From assembly GCA_002189035.1 (NCBI GenBank), contig CM007991.1, positions 3,534,001 to 3,598,000 on the forward strand: 64,000 nucleotides of DNA, written 5' to 3'. The translations under genes were made by a program, and so were the position numbers. Under the pieces are notes generated by a model. It worked only from the letters and a program-made list of their open reading frames with translations. It searched no databases and was not told the DNA's origin. The stretch comes from Utricularia gibba (lineage: Eukaryota; Streptophyta; Magnoliopsida; Lamiales; Lentibulariaceae). Shown here piece by piece: positions 35,562 to 47,275 of this stretch; position 1 is the first letter of the stretch; every line of letters begins with the position of its first letter.

Positions 35562-37547
35562 TCAATGATTCCAAAAGGGGAAGATCTGAGGATTGGATCC
35601 ATTCACCGTGTCCGTGTCCGGCCACCCGGTGAAATGCGTCCCGTCGGCGGTGTCCATTTGCTGATCGTAGTCCACTTTCACGAGCGGCACCTCCGCCGCC
35701 GACACGGATCCTCCGGCATCCACCCAGTTTCCCAAGAAACCCGCATTGGTATCCATCAAGGCAGTAGCTGAGGAAGGAGAAGAAGAGGAAGAAGCCCCCA
35801 TGTTCATCAACCCATGCAGCAAGGCCGGGCTGCTGTGGAAGTACTGCGGTGGAAAATAGGCTGCATTCATGCTGTATGTTGACGGACATGGCTGCTGGTG
35901 CAGCTGCAGCTGTGTCTCCATATAGTTATGGTAGTTGCTGTACGGTTCTTGACTGTAGTATGGGTGAGGAATGAGCGGCGGAGCCTGCACGCCGTACTGC
36001 CCAAGTGACAGCATTTCTTCCCGTATCCTCGACGACTCGGCTTCTTTCAACCGCTTCGCCGCGCCACCACCGATCGGGAGGGTGCTGCTCTCGAGGATAG
36101 CTTTGACGTCGTAGCGGCTCATGTCGAAGTTCGTTACGGCGTTGAGCCCCCGGAACTTGATCGCTGCCACGTCGTACGCCTCCGCCGCTTCTTCCTCCGT
36201 GCCTGGTGCAGTTCAAGACATGCTGGTTTAGTGAAAATGTAATGAAGAAAATGGGATAAGGTGCTTTGTAGGTACTAAATGTTCCCAGGTAGAGATCCTT
36301 GTTTCCTGCAACACGCCCAATTCTTGCTTGCCACCTTCCATGCTGATGGTGTCTGATACACAGAGGCAACCCAAAGAGCAAATAAATACACAGAACACCA
36401 TGAAGTTAAACACTTTCAGGTGGCTTCACCTGGTTACTCCACGGTACATTGATGCTCCTCTAGAAAAGCCTGTACTTTTCCTGATAACAGAAGGAAACCA
36501 TTAGGACAAGTTAATGCAGTTTTATACTGTTCATCATCCTGGTTAAAGAAGGTGATCAACCTTCGAATAGATGCTACGAACTCCTGCCTAGTCATGTGTT
36601 TCATTTCTTCGATTTCCTTTTCATAGTTGCTTATCTGCACACGCAACCATTCATTAGAAGAAGATAAGAAAACTGGGGTCTGATTCCAGAAGAGAAGTAT
36701 CCCTACGTTGAAATTTGTTGTTGTAGAAGTTCCCCAGTACTTGAGTGCAGCCAAGTCATAAGCCCTGGCAGCCTTCTCCTCCTTATCATATCCACCTAAA
36801 TACACTGCACCGCGCCTACTGTTTCTCAGACAAACAAAACAAGAAAAGATATGTGATTCTGATTAGAGAAAGGAGTGACCTTGACGGCCTTTCCTAGACT
36901 GGCCTTCGCGTCTGCAACTGTTATCCCACAAATGGGCTTCGTACCTTCCTGTCCATCTGTGCCTGCTTTGACAAAAATGGCTTCCATTATTCAGTTTGTA
37001 ACTAGCTAAACAAACTATAATTGAGATATATAAGACAAGAAGCAGTATTCTTACTTGGTTACACCTCTGTATATCGAAGTTCTTTGGCCGAAGGTATCAA
37101 GGGTTCCCACTCTTCTGGGAGCCTCCACAACTGGACCGGTTTTCGTGCTATCGGTCTCAGTCGATGAGTCCTCGGTGCCCATCCCGAGTGTCAATTGCTG
37201 CATGTTGCTGGCTTTCGATGCAGCAAGCGTGTGATCCATGGAGCTGCTGGAAAACAAGTAGTCCCCAGCTCCCGTTTGGCCTTGAATTTGGGTATAGGGA
37301 AAGAACTCGGAGTCGTTTTCTGGTTTACTTAGCCCCAAGAAATCTGATGCCTTTGTAACTTGTTTCCCCTTCGCCACACTCATCTCAGCATATGCTGTGA
37401 GTTTCACAACAAAACTGTAGTAACAAACAGACGCACATATGTGGTACTAACAAAGTACTAACCTTGATCTTGAAATGGGGTTTCATTGATTAATCTTGAT
37501 GAAGAAGAAGAAGCACCAAATGCAGGGAACCAGTTGTTGGAATTCAT
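35562..37547 (-). CDS. AINTEGUMENTA-like / PLETHORA-type double-AP2 transcription factor
   Basis: A euANT-group AP2 factor that controls meristem identity and organ growth. Exons: 37463-37547, 37055-37394, 36880-36962, 36707-36804, 36561-36634, 36430-36480, 36276-36352, 35562-36202 (482 residues). The first AP2 repeat runs from [22 protein letters not shown] through [28 protein letters not shown] linker ([23 protein letters not shown]) and a second repeat ([45 protein letters not shown]) follow. The C-terminal [13 protein letters not shown] and [12 protein letters not shown] point to the AIL5/6/7-BBM clade. The end of repeat one reads [10 protein letters not shown] where relatives have WGPTTTTNFP. 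The start codon lies inside a 45-bp tandem duplication. The 9-base micro-exon encoding VYL is contiguous with the next exon. Frame is intact. Confidence 0.95.
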
Positions 37548-37603
37548 GGTCTCCCCTTCACCAAATGCAGAGAACCAGTTATCAGAATCCAGTCAAGAGA
37601 CCC
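37514..37603. repeat. 45-bp tandem duplication spanning the AP2 gene start codon
   Basis: Units 37514-37558 and 37559-37603 share caccaaatgcag and gaaccagtt with the same spacing. On the minus strand the downstream copy encodes the protein start (SNNWFPAFG) and the leader copy would encode SDNWFSAFG in the same frame. An upstream ATG at 37607 is in frame but meets a TGA after four codons. Confidence 0.75.
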
Positions 37604-40475
37604 CCATACTGCAAGAAGAGGGAGAGAAGAACCCTTGAGTGAGTTAGTAAAAGAAGAGAAGTTGGAGTACTGTATTGCAAAAGCGTGAGCATATCAAAGA
37701 GAAATCCGACAACATCAGATGGAAACACCCAAAAGACTGTCGGGTCCCAAGATAAAGAAAAGAAAAAACAAGGGTTTCACACGTAGAGAAATGAGAATGA
37801 AAAGGAGTTGTGTTGACCAAGGAATCAAAAACACACACAGTGAGTCAGTATCCCTTCAAAAGATTACTAGCAGTTTCGTGTTTGTTGTCTTGTGCACAGT
37901 ACTTGTCTCTCTAACACCACCCCATTCATTAACTCTCAGCAAACTTGTTTCCTACCACAACACTTTTGCTTCTGCCCGCCATCTTCAACCAGTAACTAAA
38001 ACATCGGGAACCACGATTTACGTTCTCATTTTGAGATTTAAAAGTAGACACAGAGAGATAAGGCCAGAGTTCAGTACGAGCAACGAAATGGGATGATGAA
38101 ACATCTGATCAAAACCCTAGAAAGCAATCTGGGGTTTGGAGGAAGAGCAACAACTCTGAAAAAACAAAGCAAGTTTTTAGGAATTACTCTGCTTCTTCTT
38201 TCGCTTCAATGGAGAAGCCCTTGCTTTGGCAGTACAATGAAATGGTGCCTTGTTTCGTATTCATCTATAACCTTGAAAATTGTGAAGTGGGGGGGGGATT
38301 TGGGGGAACTTGGTAAGTCGAAATGGTGACTTTTCCTCGTTTTTTTCCCATGGTTCATTGAATGCAGATCACTTTTCACAGAGGGACGCGCCGGTTGCGG
38401 CATCCTGCTTCCTTCTGCTGCCTTCACAAACCCTAAAAATTGCAACGAACGTCTGCTGATCCAACACGTAATTAATAACATTAACACCCGATTAATGAGA
38501 TTTACCATGGGATCCATCATCTGAATACTAATCATTCCCAAGGTGGCACCATTTACTCCTCAGGTTTACCACGCTGTGAAATTTCCTTTTACCTCTCCAA
38601 ATCACATTGCTACCTTGTTGCAAACATGCTCAAAGGTAATTCGAAACCAGTTAAAAAGACATCCCTAGAACATATGATTCATTTTTACAATGTTCGTTTT
38701 CGATACGATATTTTCTTAATTGTCATGATTTACACCGTTCACAATATTATTTCAAAGTACGTTTCGAGTCTATCACATTGAGCCATTAAAAGCCGTTCAT
38801 CTTTTTAATAAAATTATACGTTGATCTTTTGCATCTTTTTAAGTAAAGAATAAGTGTTTTTAAATTTTTTATTTTTGAAGTATAATTTTTCGTCTTTGGT
38901 AACCAAAACTGTTTTTGGAATATTTATAAATCTAAGAATCTATATGATACAATTCGTCTTTCAAAAAAAAAAAAAATCAAAAATTGCTTGATTATTAAAA
39001 ACGTGTAATTTATAGTCAAAACAGTGTGAATTTAGAAACTCAAAAGATTCACGGATTTTGAATAAACAAGCATTTAAACCCAAACAATATTATCATCAAA
39101 TAACATGTTGGGCCATAGGCCCATTTTGTGAACCGTAATGCGATCGGCCCAATTTATTCGCATTCATTCGAATTTTGATATGATTTTCCGATGCACCGTC
39201 ATCTCGACAATGCAAACAACTACCACTTGTGTTGTTCTAAGGTTCAAATGAAGCCATTTATCAATTGGAGGAACTGTGTTTTATGCTTCCTTTTATATAA
39301 TATCATGTTTGATAGATATATTTATGTATATAAATATTTTACATGTTGAAAATTATGTTTGTTTAATAGACATGTTATCTAATATATGACTCCGGATATA
39401 TTTATAAAACTGTTATATCACATGAAATTTCTTAATTAAAACATTGTTTTGGAAATTTTTTGAAATATATTTATATTTTTTAAAGAGTAAAAATAATTCT
39501 ATTTTAAAATAATATTAATTGTAAAAATAATTCTATCAAAAATATTTTTTAAATTATACTGCAAAAATTGTTTTTGGAAAAGTAAAAAGTAATTTACTTT
39601 TAATTCTTATTTCTAATTTTTTAAAATAATTTTAAAAAAAATAAAAATAAATTCCAAAATTTTTTCAGAATAATGCTTAAGTCAATATATATTCTTCAAT
39701 CTTGCTTCTTGAAATTTGTTAATAAAATAGAGGATGAATATTTTTAATTTATTAAAAATATAAATAACTCTAAATTTCTATATTTTTCTAATGAAATTAA
39801 TCCATGTTTGATAATAAACTAATCCAACACCTTTGCTCTTGGAAAAACTTTTCATTTTCAAAAACCAATTTCTATTTCATTAAATAATTTTATAAAAATG
39901 ATTTTTGAGAAATAGAATCAAACAACCCTATTTATAGATTATTTTTTCAGAAATTAAACATGATACAAACAAATCCTAAGTTTTTAATATTTTTATGTAT
40001 ATCATATATATATCACATATAATAATAAGCAAATATATTTGTAAAAATATTGGAAAATGTTTTTTTTTTTTTTTTTTTTTTTTTTGCAGTGTGATGTAAT
40101 GTTATGTTTATTACATAGACATTTTAAAAAAAAGTAATTTGGGTGAGGCGTACATCCATCCATCCATCAAGTGCTTGACATTTCAACTCCATACTTGTAC
40201 AAAAATAGCAGTCCTCTCATATTTCAATCAAGAAATCTGCTTTTCTTCTTTCCCATTTCTGTGCTTGGGAGTGCAGCAGCAGCAGCTCCAACTCTCCAGC
40301 TCCCTCCAACCTATTTATGCGTTGCTCTCCTCTGTCTGGGCAACTTCTTGATTGTTTTCAGAAGGAAACCCTAGAGGGAGGGAGGAGGAGAAGCAGGGGA
40401 TGGATCAGCGGAGAGTGAGTTGAGGGTTTTGTGAGGGAGATCTGGAAGATTTGTCTGTGTTTGGTGGATGCTGGA
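37604..40475. other. Long AT-rich intergenic region between AP2 and ALOG genes
   Basis: About 2.9 kb without a supported gene. It includes the AP2 promoter, a long AT-rich core (38650-40050), a TGGGCC/GGCCCA cluster at about 39112-39150 and a T26 tract at 40060-40085. The segment from 40250 to 40475 is probably the ALOG leader. Confidence 0.6.
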
Positions 40476-41049
40476 ATGGATCCGTCCTCCTTCCCGGATG
40501 TGGAGAGCTCCAACTCGGAGAACAGTAGCATCAAGACCGGTGGGGCGGGGGCGGAGCTTCCTCGTCCAGCGGCGGCGGGGCCTCAACGCTCAGCCGCTAC
40601 GAGAATCAGAAGCGGCGTGACTGGAACACCTTCGGGCAGTATCTGAAGAATCACCGCCCCCACTTTCACTCAACCGCTGCAGCGGCGCACACGTGCTGGA
40701 ATTCCTCCGGTACTTGGATCAGTTCGGGAAGACCAAGGTTCACACACAAGTTTGCCCCTTCTACGGCCACCCCACTCCCCCGGCCCCATGCCCGTGCCCT
40801 CTCCGCCAAGCTTGGGGGAGCCTCGACGCGCTAATCGGCAGGCTACGCGCCGCCTACGAGGAGAACGGCGGTAAACCGGAGACTAACCCTTTTGGCGCTA
40901 GGGCTGTAAGGTTATATCTCCGTGAGGTGAGGGATTTGCAGTCCAAGGCCCGCGGCATCAGCTACGAGAAGAAGAAAAGGAAGCGGCCACCTCCGCCGCC
41001 GGTGTCTCAATCCGATGCCCCGCCGCCACCGCCAACGGGTGAGATTTGA
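40476..41049 (+). CDS. ALOG-domain (LIGHT-DEPENDENT SHORT HYPOCOTYLS) protein with two one-base frame breaks
   Basis: A plant nuclear factor of the LSH/G1/TAW1 family that controls organ boundaries and meristem maturation. Starting from the ATG at 40476, an acidic Ser-rich N-terminus ([18 protein letters not shown]) runs into the G-rich tract at 40542-40550, where frame is lost. The ALOG domain begins in another frame ([19 protein letters not shown]), shifts again in the C run at 40657-40661, and continues cleanly ([62 protein letters not shown]) to a basic and proline-rich tail. Two added bases would give about 191 residues, a normal LSH length. The zinc-ribbon-like segment ([15 protein letters not shown]) has the usual Cys residues. 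There is no intron. The conserved sequence on both sides of each break argues for sequence errors, but a recent pseudogene cannot be excluded. Confidence 0.85.
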
Positions 41050-42099
41050 TGATCATCGTCATGCTCACGTGAGCCGAGTGTCTGTATCTCAACTTATCTT
41101 CCTCCCCACTTGCAAGATTTCTTGTGTTCAGAGCTCATGGATTCAAGCTTCCCTTATTCTCAGTACTAAATTCCAACATTTTTTTTTTTTCTAAATGTTT
41201 CAGAGACGTACGCACCTATCAAGAACACGCGAGAACTACTCCGCTGGTGCGCAGTGCAGTGCACGCACGTTAACTACATAAAAAGCAAATTCAATCCCGT
41301 GAATTAATGGGATTATCCTTTTTTAATTAATGAAATTATTTTTCAGTAATTATCAACAGAATTACCACAAGAAGAAATTTTATTTATTTATTAATCCTTA
41401 TTTTTAAAGCACTAAAAAAGAAATTCTCTTTTATTATGGATGAAATATTTTTGTTTTTTTTTGGGGGTGGTGGGGGTGGCGATTAACCGGTGAATGAAGC
41501 AACAAAAAAGGGCCGTACTGGAGGAATGCCCACCCGGTCAATCTGATGAGACGGGTGGGGCCCAACGACCCGGACCCGATCCGAAGAAGGCGTAAGGTCT
41601 CACGTGCGAGCCTGGCGCACATGTCGGGGGCGACCCCACTTACATCCCGCCTTTCACCGGAGTGGGCCATCCCTCAGTAGTTTCACACAGTACCTGGGAA
41701 GAAAGAATGCAAGTTTAATAATTAATTAGCCATAAACAGTTAGCAATGGATTTTATTTAAAAAAAAATTAAAGCATTTGTTATTTTATTTAATTATTAAT
41801 ATTACTCAAAAACTAGTTTTCGAGAATCATAATTAATCAAAAACTTATTTTTACAAGTTAATTGTCCCATCCAATAACTATGCTGCAAGATTTAGCATAA
41901 CCCGGAGATCGAACCGCCTATCGGCCCGACCGTCAGACCGGGTTACTGAAGAATCAGAGCTTCGGAGCACTATCCAGTGGGTTACTTGGTGCCATGTCAA
42001 AACTCTTGGAAGTACATCACAAGCGAAGATGCAATGTAATACAACCAGTGAAGTGCAATAGAGGAACTGGGGGAATGCATGGAACTAAGCGATGATGAT
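41050..42099. other. Spacer between ALOG and RPL23
   Basis: ALOG 3' UTR, AT-rich patches (41300-41450 and 41700-41860) and a GC-richer block (41460-41690) without a credible frame. The right end is probably the RPL23 3' UTR. No gene is seen. Confidence 0.55.
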
Positions 42100-43014
<915 letters not shown>

Positions 43015-43095
43015 TTTCGCTGACCGTCTTCCTCCCCAAATCCAACAGAAAAACTGACATAAATGGCGGTCAAGTGCATTATATAGCAATTCACA

Positions 43096-43125
43096 TGGGC
43101 TAGGGTTTTCCCTCAATTGAGCCCA
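43096..43125 (-). promoter_or_regulatory. Telo-box with flanking site II elements (RPL23 promoter)
   Basis: The complement of AAACCCTA lies at 43101-43108, with TGGGCT at 43096-43101 and AGCCCA at 43120-43125, about 85-110 bases upstream of the RPL23 ATG. Telo-box plus site II is the known arrangement in plant ribosomal protein promoters. Confidence 0.7.
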
Positions 43126-43397
43126 AACTACACAGACGCGTGTGTTTCAGCCCACAACAATACCATACGAATTACGTCAATAATATAATAATATTATATA
43201 TATATATATATATATAAGGTATTTCATACCAGTCTTTACATGGTATGAAAACTGAGAATGAGTGAAGACTGCTTAAATGCAGTATCAGCTTCTAAGTCTT
43301 TGGGAAGTTTGAAGCCAAAAAAATGATGAGCCAGTGGTCATCTTCGGCAAGTTCTTGATCCTGGTTAAAGGGGAAGCAACTGTTCAGCATCATCCAG

Positions 43398-46300
43398 TTA
43401 GTTGCTCATTTGAGATATTGAATGACTGTTCTTACTAGTTCGCTTTATGCTCCGGCAGAACTTGCTGCCACATTGGCACTGGAAAGCCTTGATCGGGTGC
43501 TCGTGGTCATCAAAATCGATGCCGTAATCCTGTAAGTTGAAGAAGCTTTCGCAGGGTGAGGAAGATGAATAGGAAGGAAGTTGACAGGTTTTGAAACAGA
43601 GAGAGTGGAGTTAGCTACCCAAGTGAGCTCTTCCTTGGCTTTCACTTTTCTGGTAGTGAAGAAGGCCAGCTAGCAGTTGCAAAAAAAGAAGTCTTAGCTT
43701 CACCGGAAAACTTGAGTTGCAGAAGAAGAGGAGGCAATCATGGCTTACATGGTAGTAGTGATGATCCGGACCCTCCACTTCAACGGGTATCTCCACCAAG
43801 TTTGAGTCGTAACATCTGATTCAAAACGTGGGAAAAGTGGTCAGGAGGAGTGCTTGAAAATGTCCCCAGCGGGTGGCATGATTATGTACCTGTGATTGAT
43901 AAACCTTGCCACATTTCCGTAGTATGTAGCATCCAAACAAAGAGCTTCTTCATCTTTCAGAACACCTTCTACACACCAATCTGCATCAAGAAGCACAGGG
44001 TATGAATGTTTCTCCCCCTGTTGGCGCCGTGATACACGTTCAAATAGCTCTGCATTTGTTAAAACTTCTCCAACATATTCACACACAAATGCACCCTTTG
44101 GCAGGTCTTCCAGGGTGCGAAGACCCCAGCCTTTTCCTTCAGGAGTCATGAATACCTTAAGACAAATCATCCACAGTTTAGAAGCAAAGTTTCCAAGAGC
44201 CTGTGCTGTTAGGTTGTATATGAAGAAGTACCTGTAAATTGTGAGTGATTCCTCTCTGCACTACCCGGTTGCCACACTGTTTGCCACACCCACATTTCCG
44301 CCAACATTCTTTTATGAACTTCCTTACCAAATGCCCCTTGCAAGGATTCATGGTATCCTCGCACTTTGATCTCTCCAGAGGGCATTCCTTGCAGTAAAAC
44401 TGGGAGTGCTTCTTTGGATCCCGATTCATGGAAATGGACTCTTTAAGAAACTTGTCCTTAACAACACCATCAAGTGTGTACGCAAACTCACCTCCACTTT
44501 CAGCTGCACATGCACAAGGAAGCGATGGCAACAGACAATCCCCAGAACATGAAGCACAACAGTTATCGTCTCCAATTCGAGCCAGACAAAAATTAACATA
44601 TGCTTTTTCAAAAACTTCACTTTGGGGTATGTAGCAGAAGGATGGTGGCAACTCATTGTTCACTTCATTCACTATTGTAATCACAACCTTCTCCTGTCCT
44701 TTGGCGATATCAGAGATGCTACTCAATGGCCGACTACCTTCACGGGTAGCTTGGGGATTCTCGGTACACTCCAAAGTCGGCACTTTCAAGTCTTCGATGG
44801 ATATCTTTTGGCCACTTTCATTCTTCGCTACCTCAGAATTGACGTCCATGCTACTGGAAACTTGCTTGCACTTCCCATGAGGTAGCTCAGCCGCTGATGG
44901 AGAAGTAGAGCCATTCAAACGAGTATGACATGGACTGGGCGATCCATGGGAGTCAACAGCAGAACATTTTTTCATTGACCCATTCGCCTGAATCACATTT
45001 GAAGGTTTTGGTGACCCACTATTACAGCTACTTCTTAGCTTCGGAGGATCCCCTTGTATTTTCTTTTCTTGAACACCTGTGGCAGAACATATGTTCATTG
45101 TCTCATTGCTTGTGGAGCTCTTTACTTTAAGTGATAAACTGGGAGATGGCTCAACCTTAGTGTCTTTAAGGGTCACAGCGAGAGATGAACTACCTGGTGC
45201 TCGTCTCCTCTGCGTTGATGGCTCCGTAGGAGTATTCGATCCTTTAGCTCTTTCTCTAAGCGTCATTTTTGATCGGCCATCGTGTCGTTCTCTGATGATG
45301 TCACTAGGTTGGCCAGCATCAGAATTCTTCACTACGACTGAGGTTTTAGGAGAGTCATTTTGTCTCCCCTTCACCTTAGAAATCAAGTGTCCGGAGATTT
45401 CAGGGAGATTCATTACTCCATTTTCCGTATGTCCCTTTGTTGCCTCTGCAACATTACAAGACTCGTCTAGTTTTGAGAGAGTAGACTTTGGTTGAACATC
45501 CGGTGCTTCATTTATCCCAATAACTGAGGTCGTGAGCTTTCTGCCATGACGAGTTTTAGAAGATGAGATCCGACTATCATGAGATACCTCAGCCGCCGAT
45601 TGAGAGCTAGAGATATTCAAATTACTATAATGTGAACCAGAGAATTCTTGAGCGCCCCTGGCAGAAGATCTTTTCATTGATCCATTGGACTGAATCACAT
45701 CTGAAGGTTTTCTTGATCCACTATTAGAACTCCTTCCTAACTCTGCAGCATGCCTCTGCATTTTCATTTCTTGACCATTGGTGGCAGAAGATTTGTTCAA
45801 TGTCTCACTGCTTGTAGAGCTCTTTCCTTTAGGTGAGGAACTGGGAGGTGGATCAACCTTAGTGTCTTTAAGGGACACAGAGGGAGATGAACTCTCAGGT
45901 GCTCTCCTCTTCCTCACTGATGGCACCTGAGGATCAATCGATCCTGTAGCTCTTTCTCTAAGAGTCATACTAAATATCGCATTGTGTTGTTTTCTTCTGA
46001 CGGCACAAGGATGACCGGCATCCGAATCCTTCTCTAAAACGGAGGTTCTTGGAGGGGCAGATTGTGTTCCTTTCACTGTCTTATTTTCCCCATGCCCCCT
46101 CATCGCCCCAACAACGTCACAAGACCTTTCTAGTTTTGAGAGAGAAGGCTTTGGGACTGCATTTGCTTCTCCATTTAGTACAACAACTGAATTCCTGAGC
46201 TTTCTGCCACCAGACGTTTTAGAACCTGAAGCCTGGTCATCATCATGCTGCCCTGAACGTGATCTTTTCACCGGCCGTTGATCTGATTGAGCTTCTCCAT

Positions 46301-46611
46301 GCAAAGAATCCTCGCCCTATAAAGGAATGTGCCAAATTATCCACGGTCAGAAAAAGGGAAAGTATCCTACATTCAAATGTCTACATCGGAAGAGAAATGC
46401 AGAAGAGCACAATCATGCAAATATATACTCCTGGTTCATCTCTCTCAAATACAGCATCAGCAAGTACTCTATAATTTTCATCTTCTATAAGCTCCCAGTT
46501 TCTATCACAAGACATCAGCAAACTCGGCTTCACCTTGCCCTTAGGAATTCCAAGAGCGCATATTGTCGGAAAGGCGCTTGCAGACCTCACCCTCTTCTCC
46601 TTCTTCGCCAC
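43398..46611 (-). CDS. SUVR-type histone-lysine N-methyltransferase (WIYLD, pre-SET, SET, post-SET)
   Basis: A chromatin lysine methyltransferase of the SUVR1/2/4 group. Exons, right to left: WIYLD exon ending at 46429, then 44232-46316, 43890-44155, 43749-43815, 43619-43669, 43398-43529. The WIYLD domain ([33 protein letters not shown]) is recognisable but slightly short, and no ATG is in frame at its start: the frame opens at a GTG at 46611 with a TGA upstream, so the true start is unresolved (missed first exon or a sequence error). The large exon carries a tandem duplication of 220-230 codons and the pre-SET Cys cluster ([38 protein letters not shown]). SET motifs follow: [37 protein letters not shown]. 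The post-[11 protein letters not shown] completes the zinc site. About 920 residues, catalytic motifs intact. Confidence 0.92.
44865..45560 (-). repeat. SUVR intragenic tandem repeat, unit 2
   Basis: Coding repeat directly following unit 1. Shared anchors are [56 protein letters not shown] and SAAE..H. It carries an extra insert of about 16-20 residues ([16 protein letters not shown]). Confidence 0.8.
45561..46223 (-). repeat. SUVR intragenic tandem repeat, unit 1
   Basis: Coding repeat with the anchors [65 protein letters not shown] and QSAAEVSH in the same order as unit 2. It is Ser- and Lys-rich and probably disordered. Confidence 0.8.
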
Positions 46612-47275
46612 CCCGCCTGACTTTACCGTAAATTCAAAGCCTCATGTTCGCCTGAAAATCATACGATAACCAAAAAACAGCAGCACAACAAACATCATTA
46701 TGCAACTGTTTAACAAGGATATGAAGACTCGAGTGCGTACACAAGATGACACCTTTTCAAATTCGAAGTGGATATCGATTACCAGATCAACATACACAGG
46801 ATGCAGTTGGCAGACGCAGTGCTCAATCTTCTTGAGCATTCTTGAGTGGAGTGAAGAGAGCGCTGCATGAAGCCGAAAGCGTCAAGTGTTAAAATAGAGC
46901 AACGCTTGGTTGTCCATAGGGGACCCAACTTCAGGGAAGTTCTAGGGTTCCTCCTGTTGCCACTTGCGGCAGAAGTGATTCGGAGTCGGAATTGGAAAGG
47001 GAGGAGACATGCCACGTCATCCACAAAAAGCCGTAACCGTTTTTCTTTTCTCGTCAATTAATATACGAATATTCTTCCCTTTCTCGCTTATTTCAGAACC
47101 AGAAAAGGGAAGAGTCAATGGCGTCGCGGGAAGAAGAGCGGACGCCGCGGATTTGATGAAAATGCGTGATGTGTAAGTTGACCGATTGCAACGTACCTGG
47201 GATCTAGCTGTTTTTTGGATCTCTTTCTGGGTGAAAAAGCATCCGCCATTCGGTCGGCAGGAGGAGGAGGAGAAA
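46612..47275. other. Divergent region between SUVR and VPS62 genes
   Basis: Contains both leaders. On the SUVR side there is an acceptor-like TTTTCAG near 46648-46656 and then an ATG that stops after three codons, suggesting a spliced 5' UTR. No independent gene is seen. Confidence 0.5.

Noticed and set aside
40060-40085. T26 tract followed by GCAG, as a retroposon tail or splice acceptor
   Set aside because: No target-site duplication, no retroposed gene body and no exon following it; simple homopolymer in AT-rich DNA.
41434-41670. 78-codon minus-strand frame with Arg-rich sequence
   Set aside because: Sits in a GC-rich spacer, has no domain, promoter or splice support.
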